Below, in pieces: positions 22,531-33,500 of a DNA stretch of 64,000 nt (its first letter is position 1; each line of letters opens with the position of its first letter). The stretch is taken from the NCBI GenBank assembly GCA_035079385.1, contig JAVHKY010000053.1:4588001-4652000 (forward strand), read 5' to 3'. This DNA comes from Aspidiotus rigidus. Taxonomy: Eukaryota; Arthropoda; Insecta; Hemiptera; Diaspididae. Under the pieces are notes generated by a model. It had not been told where the DNA came from. It did no database searches and worked only from the letters and a program-made list of their open reading frames with translations. Position numbers and translations under genes: made by a program.

Positions 22531-23163
22531 ATACAGGGTGGGGCAAAGAGATGTTATCAGTTAAATGGGAGTTTGAACTAAATTCACTCCAACTCAAAAA
22601 CGCGAAAGGTTAGATGCACACATTAAATTTACGAAATTTGTATCTCAATTTTATCTTCAATTTGCGCCCCTATTCAATTTTCTACGACATTTCTGAGCCG
22701 AGTTATGGACCAAAGTGTGCCAAAAATTGATCAGTTTGCCAAAATTCTCAAAAATTAAACATTGTTCATTTTTGTTAATTTCAATTTTGTCCTCGTAAGT
22801 ACGAGCCATATCGATGTAATGGGAGGTTGGAACACATAGACACTGTTACGTGAGGGATTGTTCAAACTTTCACATTTTATTCGCGAAAAAAAATACCTAA
22901 ATAACCCTATGAAGCTTGGAAGTGGGGGATTTTTCAATTTCTTATTTTGGAAATCCTGGCAAATTGATCGATTTTTGTCGCATTTTCGTTCATAACTCGG
23001 CTCAAAAAAGTCGTAGAAACTTCGGATTTGGCTCAAATTAAAGATAAAATTAAGATACAAAATTTGTATATTTAAACCATACGTCTAGCGTTTTGCGTTT
23101 TCGCGCTACGACAAATTTAGCGCAAACTCCCATTCAACTATCTTTCTGCTCCACCCGGTATAT
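22531..23163. mobile_element. Foldback MITE B, about 0.63 kb
   Basis: The left end near 22531 (CTATACAGGGTGGGGCAAAG) and the inverted right end near 23163 (TGCTCCACCCGGTATA) bound arms that share AACGCGAAAGGTTAGA, GTATCTCAATTTTATCTT and CCGAGTTATG with their inverses. The spacer is diverged AT-rich sequence. Confidence 0.75.
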
Positions 23164-23199
23164 TTCGAAGCCCCTAAAATAGGTCCAGGTCATTGATGA

Positions 23200-23680
23200 C
23201 GTCCTATTCCTAAGTCCCCGTTCTATCATATTACAGCTCGAGAGTCGAAAGTTTTCCAAGTTCCCTCTACTATCCTATAAAGCTCGAGAGTCAAGAAAAA
23301 TGTAGACTCTTGAACTACATTAAACCAGGCCAGGTCTAGACTTCTTTATACTAGCTTCATACTAAGTCTAGGCTTCTTGAATTCTCAATAACAAATCCAA
23401 TTTGACTCATAAAAGAGGTTCCCTGGGTTCCTCGTTTAACTTCGTAAACGGGGGGGGGGGAGGGTTTCGGACCGCCGTGGTCCAGCCGGCCGGTACAGCT
23501 TGGAGCTCAAAAATTTTCCAATTCCTCCTCCTATCATATATAGCTTGGGGTGAGCCCTGTGACGTCACAGTTTGATGACGTCAAATGTCAGTCTTGTGAC
23601 GTCACAATTTACATTCTACAGATCCTATGTGCCCCGTAAAACAGGTTTGCCGCTACCCCCTCGTTCAACTCGGTTAAATA
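23200..23680. repeat. CTCGAGAGTC-type units and element terminus
   Basis: Copies of TATCATATTACAGCTCGAGA and TTTTCCAAGT units, then an end motif (AGAGGTTCCCTGGGTTCCTC near 23413) and a poly-G tract. A further unit block with TGACGTCACAG (about 23560) follows, ending near GTAAAACAGGTTTGCC. Confidence 0.55.
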
Positions 23681-23689
23681 ACCCGCGAG

Positions 23690-24270
23690 TTTTCTAGCTT
23701 AGTACAAATATAAGTCTAAAACACTGTATGTTACGCCTAGTACTATGAAAGTAGGGAAGCCCCAGTACAGCCTAATGTAAGCCTACTATAAATTTTGTAC
23801 CCTTGTGTATAAGACTAGTACAAATATGAAGAAAGTACACAAGAAGAAGTCAGAACCGTACAGAAAAACAGAAGGACGCAAATCTCAAGATTAGGAATAT
23901 GAAACATGTGAAAATTATGACGCTGGTAGCTTTCGAGTTCAACGATCCAAAGAATCCCCACCGTAAAATCGAAGCTCAAGGTTTTTACTTCCAAAGTTCC
24001 AGGAAAAATTAAAAACAAACGAAAAGTACAAGGGAAAAAGGGTGAATGTCCGAAAGTTGCATCACCGAGAAGAAGCCGCTTATCTAGATACCCTGGAAGT
24101 CAATGGTTTAACAAGAACTAGTAAGGACCTCATAATATAAAGCTAGTATAAAGGAGGCTTGGACATAGTATAAGCCTAGTATATAGAGCTAGTATAAACT
24201 AATACAGGATTCCTATTGGAATAAGCCTATTGTATAAAGGAAGCCTAGACCTAGTATAAGCCTAGTATAA
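23690..24270. repeat. Degenerate CTAGTATAAGCC short-period repeat
   Basis: Recurring AGCCTAGTATAAGCCTAGTA words as in 18290-18780, with unrelated AT-rich sequence between (about 23840-24110). Confidence 0.5.
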
Positions 24271-24396
24271 TATACTGTATGAAGCAGAGATGGTGGGAGC
24301 TCGGAAAATTTCGAATCAGATCTCGGGTACCAGTCGAAAATTTTCCAAGTCCATCAACGGGGGGTTGCAACTGTAAACATGTCGACAATTTCTCAC

Positions 24397-24573
24397 CTGG
24401 ACATCGTGGGCAACATTCTCCGGGCTTTGGCTGCAATGGATTTCCGCACGGCGTATAACATTGGATCAAAGATTCCGTCACAACACCTGCTTTGCAAGTC
24501 ATCAAAAGACACGGATTATCTACGTCGTTCCATTCGGTCCCACTTTCGTAATGCTTGCCTTGGTAATAGCAAC
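24397..24573 (-). CDS. cv-2: Crossveinless-2/BMPER exon: VWC2
   Basis: The acceptor is TTTCGTTATAG and the donor is CCAG|GTGAGA. It enters and leaves in phase 1. It encodes GCYYQGKHYESGTEWNDVD, then CLLMTCKAGVVTESLIQC, and closes with GECCPRCPG. The segment GVVTES is shared with vertebrate BMPER VWC2, which helps separate this protein from other multi-VWC proteins such as kielin or chordin. Confidence 0.95.
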
Positions 24574-24730
24574 CTATAACGAAAACAGTTTCTGAAGTAG
24601 TATCTTAATTATTACCTTATTTTCCTCCCTCTAAATAAATCGAGATATTCGTGCGTTAAGAGGGGAAATACTCAAAAAAATTTGTTCTCTACAAATGCTT
24701 TAAGCTATAAATCAGAAGTACGTTCATTAC
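24574..24730. other. Short cv-2 intron (157 bp)
   Basis: GT-AG intron between VWC1 and VWC2 with an AT-rich body. Nothing else is seen. Confidence 0.75.
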
Positions 24731-24836
24731 CTTTACATTTCTTGCAGCAACCTCGATGATCACCAGGTTCGTTCTGCAACATGTGACAACCCTCCTCACT
24801 CGGACACGAATTCCGTTCACATTCCACTTGTCCATT
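24731..24836 (-). CDS. cv-2: Crossveinless-2/BMPER exon: second half of VWC1
   Basis: The acceptor is TTTACACTTACAG and the donor is AAAG|GTAATG. It enters in phase 0 and leaves in phase 1. It encodes NGQVECERNSCPSEEGCH, then GDHRGCCKKCKG. It completes the VWC module begun 16 kb away at 40833-40918. VWC1 is the part of BMPER/Cv-2 that binds BMP ligand in vertebrates and flies. Confidence 0.94.
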
Positions 24837-26055
24837 CTGTAAGTGTAAAAATAGAAAGGAAGGTAAAGTATGAAAATATAAGATTTCGTCAATAACATAA
24901 TGTATTTATTACTAAGATGTTATGATCAGTGCGGACTGGGGAGCAGGCTAAGGGCGAAGCCTAATATGAGTCTAAGAAATACTGTTGGAAGTATAACGAT
25001 CTGGGAAAAAGGAGAATCTCCGCTTATAGTAAAGGAACATTTTTCTCCATTTCATGTCGCTATGTCTTACGATTACTGCATCCGGGGCCTGTATTCCTAC
25101 TCCCACAAACGAGTGTCCAAGTCTCCCACCACTCATTATCATGAAAATACAGATTTATTTGCATAGGCTGGGAGGCGAGTGATTCTACTAAGTCGACTGG
25201 AAACAAAATATCAATCACTTCTCGGAACATTTTTGAGGCGCCTTTTCTTATTGGAGTGTCGTGAAGTGCATCAGTGACAATGATCACCTGTCCGCAAAAC
25301 TGAATGCAATTTAAGGGTGTGCTTTACACGTGAAAATACGCATGTAAAACGTGGTATCGAAAAAACTTCAACGGATTTTTCTCATCGTTTGAAATATTTC
25401 TCAGGAAGGATCAATTAAAGTCGCCATAGAAGCGGAATTTCAAAATTTTTCTTATATCTTACTAATTAGACGTAGAAATTTTTTTGCAGGTGAAATTCGG
25501 TATTTTGTTCCTATAATGCCTTCCACTGAGCCTTTCTGTTCAACATTTCCAAAGGTCGAAAAATTCGTCGGAAATTGAAGCTTCAAAAAACTTTTATGCG
25601 ATGTCATATTTATAATAAGGACTGCCCACGCTGGTATACCGAATCTTGCAGGGTACTTGGGGAGTCAATATGCAACCTAGGCGTCACCATTCAACGAGCG
25701 ACCAACGAGCGAAACACACCCTTCTTGACCCAAGAGTGAGAAAAAACCTTGTTAGAATCTGTGAACCCCCTTTGAACTATATGTATTGGACGTATTTTTT
25801 TCGAGTTACCTTCTTAGTATTTGATAGGCAATATTTCTGACATATGGGTAACTTGGTTGTTTCTCGTATAAAAACAGGAAGAAGAGCCAAGACGTTGGAC
25901 TGAATAATTTTGATTTAATTTAAGTTTGGTCCGACGAGCTATGTTCTCCTCAGGTCACTGAAGTATTTCCAGCCGTAAGATAGTATGTGAACTAAAATAT
26001 ATGAGCCAAGAGGGTCAGATAGAAAAATTAGATGCTATTGCAGGACTGCAATGGC

Positions 26056-26381
26056 AGCGGGGAACCCACTGTTCCGAGTCAAACCTTAGAACCTGAAATT
26101 TTTCTAAGCCCCGAAAATGATAACCCTGAACGCGCTGCAATTTCAAGGAAGCCGTCGTTTTTCCAAGTCCCCCTCCTGTCATATCTAGCTCAAGAGTCGA
26201 AATTTTTCCAAGCCACCCTCCTGTAATATATAGCTGGAGGGTCAAAATTTTTCCAAGCGCTTAGCTCGAGAGTCGACATTTTTTCAAGTCCCCTCCCCCT
26301 ACTGCGTGACGTCATCAACCTCGGCCCGCTCGCGTATTTTCTGAAAGTACCCCTAACAAAAGGGATAGTGGGTTCCCCGCT
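26056..26381. mobile_element. MITE with AGCGGGGAACCCACT termini, 326 bp
   Basis: Terminal inverted repeats AGCGGGGAACCCACT (26056-26070) and AGTGGGTTCCCCGCT (26367-26381) are perfect over 15 bp. The inside is made of dispersed units (TTTTTCCAAGTCCCCCTCCT, TATCTAGCTCAAGAGTCG) and a TGACGTCATCA motif near 26315. The target duplication is unclear. Confidence 0.75.
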
Positions 26382-26844
26382 AAAAATCGTGATACAGCAC
26401 AGAACCTAACATGTCTCCACCAGAGACAAGTAGTGTCGCATTTTACAAGCCTTGTTTCCCACTTTTCGGGTTAATATATCAATTATATCGATCTTATTGA
26501 ATCGACTTTATTCACTTTATCAACTTCTTATGCGTCCATATCGGTCGCGGTTCCTCTGGCCAGTATTTCTTAGCTCGGTATCACCTTGAGCAGCCTGTAT
26601 CTGGACAAGGAATGAATGTACCGACTTTTCCGGACCATGGCTCTTCTATTGGGTGCCGGACTTTACAACCACTAGCATATAGTATATACTTGGCTAAAAT
26701 TATATCTACCACACCGCTCCCCAGAAAATTTCCCGGGAATCTTTAACTTGATCCAGAATAGTTAGCTTGTTATACCAGACCAAGAATGAGACAGAACGAG
26801 CGGAGCGAGTGAGTCCTTAAAAGGAAAGTGGTTCAAGAAAGAAG

Positions 26845-27835
26845 GGAGGGAAGATGGCCGACATGGTTGTCTATAGTCACTGCTTCTCTCCAAATCGCCC
26901 CTTCCTTGAGTTTGAGGACTTCTTGAAAAAATTGGAAGAAAGATTGTCCAGAAGGCAAGGTGAAAAATTCATTGTGGCTGGCGATTTTAATGCCAGGTCA
27001 GAAGAATGGCGCTCTGGCCGAACTGACATCCGTGGGTATGCCTTGGGGGAGTGGATTGCTTACAATCGACTGGAAACTGTCAACGTAGGCAACACCCCTA
27101 CCCGAGTTCCATTGTTGATGTCACCTTTGCCCAAAGAATAGAAGGCTGCTGACAGGCGCGCACACAGGAATTTCCTTTGGGGGGGGGGCTATTCCTGCCC
27201 GAAGAAAAACGAAATGAAATGCGCTGAAAAAATTGTTTTCAACTTCGTTCTAGTGCTGTAAACCCTAGCCTCCCCCCCTTCAGTGCGCGCCTGGATGCTG
27301 GGATCTGGCTGAAGAGGATAGTCGAGTCAGCAACAGCTATGAATCAGTTTTGAGCAGCAGTCAGTCTCGACTTAAAAAGTGCGTTCAATTCTGTTCCATA
27401 GGAGAGGATATAGGAAGCTCTTGTGGACGCAGGAGTGCCCGCAAACCTGCTCAAGATGATCAGCAGCCATCTTAGCTGTCGTGAAATCCAAGCAGAGACG
27501 TCTCCTGGTACAGTAAAGCGCCCCGTTACTTGTGAGGTGCCACAGGGGTCGGTAAGTGGACCATTTTTGTGGTGCGTCGCATTTAACGGGGTATTTAAGG
27601 TGAAGCTGCCACCGAGGGTTAAGCTATCTGCTATGCGGATGACCCCCTTATAGGCATAAACCGGGCTCTAGCGAGTCAGCTGGACTCGAACTTGCAGTTG
27701 GTAAGACGGAGGCCATTTTATTCACGACTCGTCGGAAGTTCAGTCCACCCACATTTCGCCTGCAAGGCGTGCAAATAGCAACCAAGAAGCGAATGAAGTA
27801 CCCGGGCATCGGATTTGACTCAACGCTGTTATCCG
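26845..27835 (+). pseudogene. R1-like non-LTR retrotransposon fragment (endonuclease and RT)
   Basis: The first frame has MADMVVYSHCFSPN and then KFIVAGDFNARSEEWRSG; GDFNA is the APE-type endonuclease box. Farther on are CEVPQGSVSGPFLW (RT motif B) and, in the next frame, LSAYADDPLIGI (the Y-A-D-D box), then PTFRLQGVQIATKKRMKYPG. Order and wording fit the R1 group. It is truncated at both ends, frameshifted before YADD and after NTPTRVP, and interrupted by a MITE at 27153-27293. Confidence 0.85.
27153..27293. mobile_element. hAT-like MITE (141 bp) inserted in the R1-like fragment
   Basis: The ends are CAGGCGCGCAC and GTGCGCGCCTG, 11-bp perfect inverted repeats. The flanks gctgctga (27145-27152) and gatgctgg (27294-27301) match at 6 of 8 positions. 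Removing the insert and one flank joins the endonuclease reading as TFAQRIEG plus CWDLAEED in one frame, which supports the insertion model. It holds a poly-G and a poly-C tract. Confidence 0.78.
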
Positions 27836-27854
27836 CTATTGAAATTTATTCTTT

Positions 27855-27955
27855 TTAACAGGAAACTTGTTTTATGGGGAGCTTTTTGAGAAATTTAACG
27901 TCCGCCGTGCGGCGTCCAACAAAAAACTTGGAAAAATTTCGACTCTCGAGCTCAT
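27855..27955. repeat. Element end motif and one CTCGAG unit
   Basis: AACAGGAAACTTGTTTTATG then GCTTTTTGAGAAATTT and CCGTGCGGCGTCCAAC, followed by ACTTGGAAAAATTTCGACTC. The same block is at 49800-49900 and, inverted, at about 40375-40450. Confidence 0.65.
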
Positions 27956-30820
27956 GGACCAAAAAGATGTTACCAGTTAAATGAGAGTTTGCGCTAAATC
28001 TGTCGTAGCGCGAAAACGCAAAACGTTAGACGTATAGTTTAAATGTACGAATTTTGTATCTCAATTTTATCTTTAATTTGAGCCACATCCGAAGTTTCTA
28101 CGACTTTTCTGAGCCGAGTTATGGACCAAAATGTGCCGAAATTTTACGGCAGGGGTTCCTAAAGTTGTGAATTATCGAAAACAATTTTCCATGATTGAAA
28201 GAATCGCGTAATCTTCAAAGTGTTCCCCGATCTTGCAGTAAAATTTAGTGCTGAATCCGAATAAGATTGTTAAAAACTTCTGCGAAGCACCAAAAGGGTT
28301 AATGGGCCCAAAAAGGGTAAAAATTTTCCCAAAATGATGAAACCGCACAACCTTCAAAGTTTTTTACGATTCCGAGATAAAATTTAGCGCTGAATCTGAA
28401 TAACATTCTTAAAAAATTCCGCGAAGCACCAAAATGCGTTTATGGGCCCAAAAAGGGTCAAAATTCCTCCAAAATGATAAAATCGCCCAACCTTCAAAGT
28501 TATTCTCGATTCTGAGATAAAATTTAGCGCTGAATCTTAAAATTGTTAAGAAATTCTGCGCAGCACCAAAATGGGTTAATAAGACCAAAAAGGTTCGACA
28601 TTTCTCCAAAACGAAAAAAAATTACCTAACCTTCAAAGTTTTTCTTGATTCTAGGGTAAAAACCTTCAAAGTTTTTCTTGATTCTAGGGTAAAATTGTGT
28701 GCTGAGTTGAAAAAAAAGGTGTTGAATGTGAAGCACCAAAATGTGTGGAAGTGCCCAAAAACGATCACAATTTTACCAATTTGGAAAATCGCTTAGTCTT
28801 TCGAATTTCATTTGGTTATCAAAGAAATCGAGCTTCGCGAGAACAAAGATTGCTCCCGGTGATCGACTGAGGCCCTGCGTATGATCGAAGCTGGTAACAG
28901 TGTGAAAACTCACATTGTTTCATCGCGCGATGGAGAGCATGATATTAAGAGGCTCGTCTTACATCGTGAACTCGCAGTGATTAATTGGCCATAGTGCCTC
29001 TAGCAATGAATGCGGGTAAGAGTGCGATCATTTTCTCGTAGCGCCAGCCGAGAGAGTGACGTTTCAGGGAAGCTTGTCTTCCGTTGTCAGCTCGCGGTGA
29101 GAGATTGTATAGGGCCCCGATACCACGGAGTGAAACGAATGCTCAAAAATTCTCGTGGTTCCTCATAAAGACGCAAATCATGGGGCCCCACGAGTATTTC
29201 CGTGCATTCACCCGCCTCGATCATACGCGGAGCCTCAATCGATCTTTTACCGCGAGCATGTAATGGGAAACGAAGTCGCCGGTATCATTCTTTCCTTCAT
29301 CCAAAACCACGGGAGTTTTTGAGAAAGCACCCGCCTCGATCTTACGCGGGGCCTCAGTCGATCTTTTACCGCGAGCATGTAATGGGAAACGACGTTGCCG
29401 GCATCATTCTCTCCTCGGCAAGAAACAACAAGAGTTATTGCGGAAGCACCCGCCTTGATCATATACGGGGCCTCAGTCGATCTATGTTGAACCCAGGGAT
29501 CATTCGCCTGCCTCTGTCGAACACGGGGTCTTGATCGTTCTCTTACCGCGAGCTCATGACGAAAGTCGTGCTTGACGGTATCATTCCCTCCTCCGGGTGA
29601 AACCCCGAGAAATTCCGGGCGTTCGTCTGCCTCAATCAAAGACTGAGCTGTAGCTGATCGCTCATCACGAGAAAGACCGAATTTGCGGTATCCTCCCATT
29701 GCATGAATCAACACTTTGGCCCGCTTCGTTCATAGGTGGGGCGTCAGTTGATCTCTCATCGCAAGCACGCAACAGAAGACCAACTTTGCGTTCTTTGACT
29801 GGAACAACGAGAGTTTTCGCACTTTTTCCCGCTTTGATCATACGCAGAGCCCTAGTCGATCTTTCACTGCGATCCTTCAACGGAAGATCAATGTTTCGTC
29901 TCCCTCCAATCCCCAAATGAGGAGAATTTCCGCAATTTCCTCTTTTGGATCTGTCACCCCACGCTAGTCGACCTCTCACTCTACGAGTACTCAACGGCAG
30001 ACGAACTTGTCGAAATTCCTTCCATTCTCTGAATCAACAGTTTTACTGCAGAATAAAAAATTTTTCTGATTTTTCATTTTGGAGATCATCTAGGGCCATT
30101 TCAGTATTTTTCTTGGACTCGGCGCTAAATTTTACTCCAAAATTGAAAACAACTTTTGAAGATTACGCAAATTTTTCATTTTGGAGGATTTCTGATTCTC
30201 TTTGAGCCCATCAACCCATTTTAGTGCTCGGAAGTATTTTTTAAACATTTTTTTCGGACTCAGCGCGAAATTCCACTTGAAAATCAAATTAAAATTTGAA
30301 AGTTTGAACGATTTTCCAATTTGTAGAAATTTTGGTCCTTTTTGGGCCCATCACCCCCTTTTTAGTGCTTCGAAGAATTTTTTAAGCATTTTTTTTGGAC
30401 TCAGCGCGAAATTCCCTTGGAAATCGAGTTAAAATTTGAAAGTTTGAACGATTTTCCAATTTGTAGAAATTTTGGCCCTTTTTGTACCCATTAACAACCC
30501 ATTTTGGTGCTTCTTAGGATTCTGTAGCCATTTTTTCAGTTTTCCCCGTCCAAATTCACTTAAGAAACAATAATTTGATTACCAAAATTTTTGAAATTCC
30601 GCTCAATAATGTGAATTAATTAATTTTCAAGCCCTATTTTGGGAACCCCGGCGATTTGGTGAATTTTCAGCACATTTTGGTTCATAACTCGACTAAGAAA
30701 AGTCGTAGAAACTTCGGATAAGGCTCAAATTAAAGATAAAATTGAGATACAAAATTCATACAACGTTTTGTGTTTTCGCGCTGCGACAGATTTAGCGCAA
30801 ACTCCCATTTAACTGGTTGA
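27955..30820. mobile_element. Giant foldback element, about 2.87 kb
   Basis: The outer 200 bp (GTTACCAGTTAAATGAGAGT, CGCGAAAACGCAAAACGTTA, CCGAGTTATGGACCAAAATG) recur inverted at about 30650-30820. Inside, each arm holds about four tandem 140-150 bp units: on the left (28160-28760) with GGGCCCAAAAAGGGT and GAAGCACCAAAATG, on the right (30050-30560) their inverses. The centre (28850-30000) is a CG-rich tandem array. No transposase frame is seen; a 155-codon ORF at 29247-29714 (-) follows the repeat and looks like no known protein. The half copy at 32455-33140 shows that the family moves or duplicates. Confidence 0.8.
29200..29990. repeat. Tandem repeat of about 120 bp in the foldback centre, 6-7 units
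   Basis: Units begin near 29210, 29330, 29449 and onward with CCCGCCTCGATC and ACGCGGGGCCTCAGTCGATC, then TTACCGCGAGCATGTAATGG. The first three are close to each other, later ones more diverged. Inverted versions are present at 28850-29100 (GATCGACTGAGGCCCTGCGT). Composition is far more CG-rich than the neighbourhood. Confidence 0.75.
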
Positions 30821-30829
30821 TAGGGGTTT

Positions 30830-30960
30830 AGAAAAGTTCCAGCTTCTGAGCTATATGTAATAGGGGGGAGGGACTTGTAAGAATTTCAGCCCCCAAGCTC
30901 TGTATAATAGGTGGGGGGGGGGGGGGTTGGTGGAAAAATTTCAACTCTCGAGCTACATAT
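30830..30960. repeat. Dispersed CTCGAG units with poly-G
   Basis: Units reading AGCTATATGTAATAGGGGG and AAAATTTCAACTCTCGAGCT, one expanded by a poly-G run at about 30912-30926. Confidence 0.6.
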
Positions 30961-31110
30961 AGAATTGGAAATTTATTCATTAGAATTAATAATTTTTATC
31001 AATTTAATATTCAAACTGGAATATAAAAAATTTTCTTATATAATACGTTTTTAAAAATTTGTTTTCATAATATTTTTAACAGAATAATCAGGTTACAATC
31101 CTGCAATGGC

Positions 31111-31300
31111 ATCCCGATCCCAAAAATTAATGTCAATTAACACACTTCATTGTCAAAATTCGCAAAATTGACCCATTTTTGACGAGAGCATGGGCAGTTA
31201 CGTCAAAAATGCGTCAACCCGTGTCAACCCCCATTTAAAAAGCATAGCGTCAAAGCGTCAGAATTTGCAGTCAAAATAGCGTCAAACTCCCGAGATCGGG
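31111..31300. repeat. Small element with ATCCCGATC/GATCGGGAT ends
   Basis: ATCCCGATCCC near 31111 and GAGATCGGGAT near 31298 form short inverted ends around about 190 bp with internal GTCAAAATAGCGTCAA-type repeats. No target duplication was seen, so this is tentative. Confidence 0.4.
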
Positions 31301-31319
31301 ATCTAAATTCTCTTTTTTT

Positions 31320-31760
31320 TTGGTAAATTTTGGCCCTTGTTTCTTGTTCTGGGTCAATTATGGTCGATTATGTTGACCTTTTTGGTCAATTTTTCGTGTG
31401 TTTTGGCCATATTCGATTATTTTTCATCATTATTTGGTCACTTTTGAACATTCTTGATTGATTTTGGTCAATTATGGTCCTTTCCCGGTTGTTTTTTGTC
31501 GGTTTTGATCATTTTGCGATCATGTGTGGTCGTTTTTCATTTCATTCTGCTCGGTTCTCAAAAATTGTGGATAATTTTGGTCAATTGGGGTCATTTGCAG
31601 GTTGTTTTCTCGCGATTTCGATAATTTTCTGGCATTTTTAGTCGTTTTTTCCTCAAGATTTGGCCTCTTATTGTCTATTTTGATCGTGTTTTGGTTGTTT
31701 CATACCGTATTCGTCAATTCTGATTGTTTTTTGGTCGATTTTGTTGATTTATGTATCTTT
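31320..31760. repeat. Degenerate TTTTGGTCAATT short-period repeat
   Basis: TTTTGGTC(A/G)ATT words recur about every 15-25 bp on one strand with strong strand asymmetry (T and G rich). This is not coding; the local ORF is compositional. Confidence 0.55.
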
Positions 31761-32454
31761 TTTGGTCTGACTATACGGTATATTTTTAGATTTTTATTGC
31801 ACGTTCGTGATTGCACGTTTTATTGCATTTTTTAGACGTATTTTCACTGCACGTTTGACCAATTTTTACTGCACGGAAATTCTAAGTCTAATAATGAGCC
31901 TTAAGAGTCAACTAGGCAGATTTATCTTCTCTAACGTACCGACGAGTCATTTTATGCACAGATTCACAATAACGATTAGGCACCTTGGAGAAGATCGTCC
32001 AGTAACTTTTTTGAACCCACTAATCCCGAAGATTGATTTTATTCTTTTTTTTTTCGGGGTAACCTATTGTATGGTGTAGCCTCGCCTCCAGAATCTTTTT
32101 CAAGAGTTTTCCTTTCAAATTATACCTGTTGAGACTTATTACTTAGAACTACCTGATCAATAAGAATTTTCGATATTTCACACCGATAAGAATGTTGAGT
32201 GCCGATGGGCAGGTGGGTGATAAGTGTGTCAGTGGAGACAGCTTTTCTGTTGTGTGCCATAATGTCAGCAGTTCATCCAAATCGGTTCGCGTTCCATCTT
32301 CTCATGAACAAATCATCTGATTTTGTCGATAATAGGACTCTTAAGCGTGAAGATATCTGACTCAAACTCATACGTGTTCATTTTTGCCAGCATAAAAGGA
32401 TCAAAAGGTTTGTGGTATGGCCGAGTGGAAAAGAAGAAGGATTGGAGAAAGACG

Positions 32455-33140
32455 CGAAAGTTCCTTCCATCCTCTCTCTGAATCAACAGTTTTACTGCAG
32501 AATGAAAAGTTTTTCTGATTTTTCATTTTGGAGATCATCTAGGGCCATTTCAATATTTTTCTCGGACTCGGCGCTAAATTTTACTTCAAAATTGAAAACA
32601 ACTTTTGAAGATTACGCAGATTTTTCATTTTGGAGGAATTTTGATTCTCTTTGAGCCCATCAACCCATTTTGGTGCTCCGAAGTATTTTTTAAACATTTT
32701 TTTCGGACACAGCGCGAAATTCCCCTTGAAAATCGAGTTAAAATTTGAAAGTTTGAACGATTTTCCCAATTTGGGGTTTTGTCCCTTTTTGTACCCATTA
32801 ACCCATTTTGGTGCTTCTTAGGATTCTGTAACCATTTTTTCTGTTTTCCCCGTCCAAATTCACTTAAGAAACAATAATTTGATTACCAAAATTTTTGAAA
32901 TTCAGCTCAATAAGGTAAATTAATGAACCCTAGGGATTTGGTGAATTTTCGGCACATTTTGGTCCATAACTCGGCTAAGAAAAGTCGTAGAAACTTCGGA
33001 TATGGCTCAAATTAAAGATAAAATTGAGATACAAAATTCGTACATTTAAACTATACGTGTAACGTTTGCGTTTTCGCGCTACGACAGATTTAGTGCAAAC
33101 TCCCATTTAACTGGTAACATCTTTCTGGTCCACCCTGTAT
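32455..33140. mobile_element. Half copy of the 27955-30820 foldback element
   Basis: From CTGAATCAACAGTTTTACTG (about 32479) the sequence follows 30028-30820 closely, including the tandem arm units, the AACTCGGCTAAGAAAAGTC block and the end CATTTAACTGGTAACATC. It lacks the centre and the left arm, and a short stretch near 32770 is shorter than in the first copy. Confidence 0.85.
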
Positions 33141-33500
33141 ATGATAGGAGGGGTCTTAGAAAAATTTTGACTCTCGAGCTATATATGATAGGAGGGGGAC
33201 TTAGAAAACTTTCAACTCTCGAGCCATATATGATAGAAATTTTTCCAAGTCCCCCCCCCCCCCTTCTATCATATATGACTGAGAGTCAAAATTTTTCCAA
33301 GTCCCCCTCCTATCATATATAGCTCGAGAGTCGAGAAAGATTTAGACTCTCAAACTATATCATACCAGGCTTATAGTAGGATCTAGGCCTTCTTTTTACT
33401 AGCTTTATCTAGGTCTAGGCTTCCTTGAATTTTCAATACCAAAAATCCCATATGACTCATAAAACAGATTCCCTGCGTTCCTCGTTTTTTTTTTTATTAG
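33140..33500. repeat. Array of dispersed units and element terminus
   Basis: Four to five copies of the unit in both orientations (ATATATGATAGGAGGGGGAC, TCGAGAGTCG), then CTTATAGTAGG-type repeat, then the terminus AAACAGATTCCCTGCGTTCC and TCGTT at about 33465-33490. Confidence 0.7.

Larger units (their letters stand above)
16590..24396. other. cv-2 intron (7.8 kb) containing a LINE and foldback elements
   Basis: The intron between VWC2 and VWC3. From 16590 to about 18290 it is unique AT-rich DNA with no recognised feature. Then follow the CTAGTATAAG-type repeat (18290-18780), a LINE fossil (18820-21050), foldback elements (21340-23163), arrays of the dispersed 45-bp unit, and more CTAGTATAAG repeats to 24270. 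Confidence 0.75.

Noticed and set aside
29247..29714. 155-codon minus-strand ORF in the CG-rich core of the foldback element
   Set aside because: It follows the 120-bp tandem repeat (again a multiple of three) and is Arg/Ser-rich without any motif; kept as repeat, not gene.
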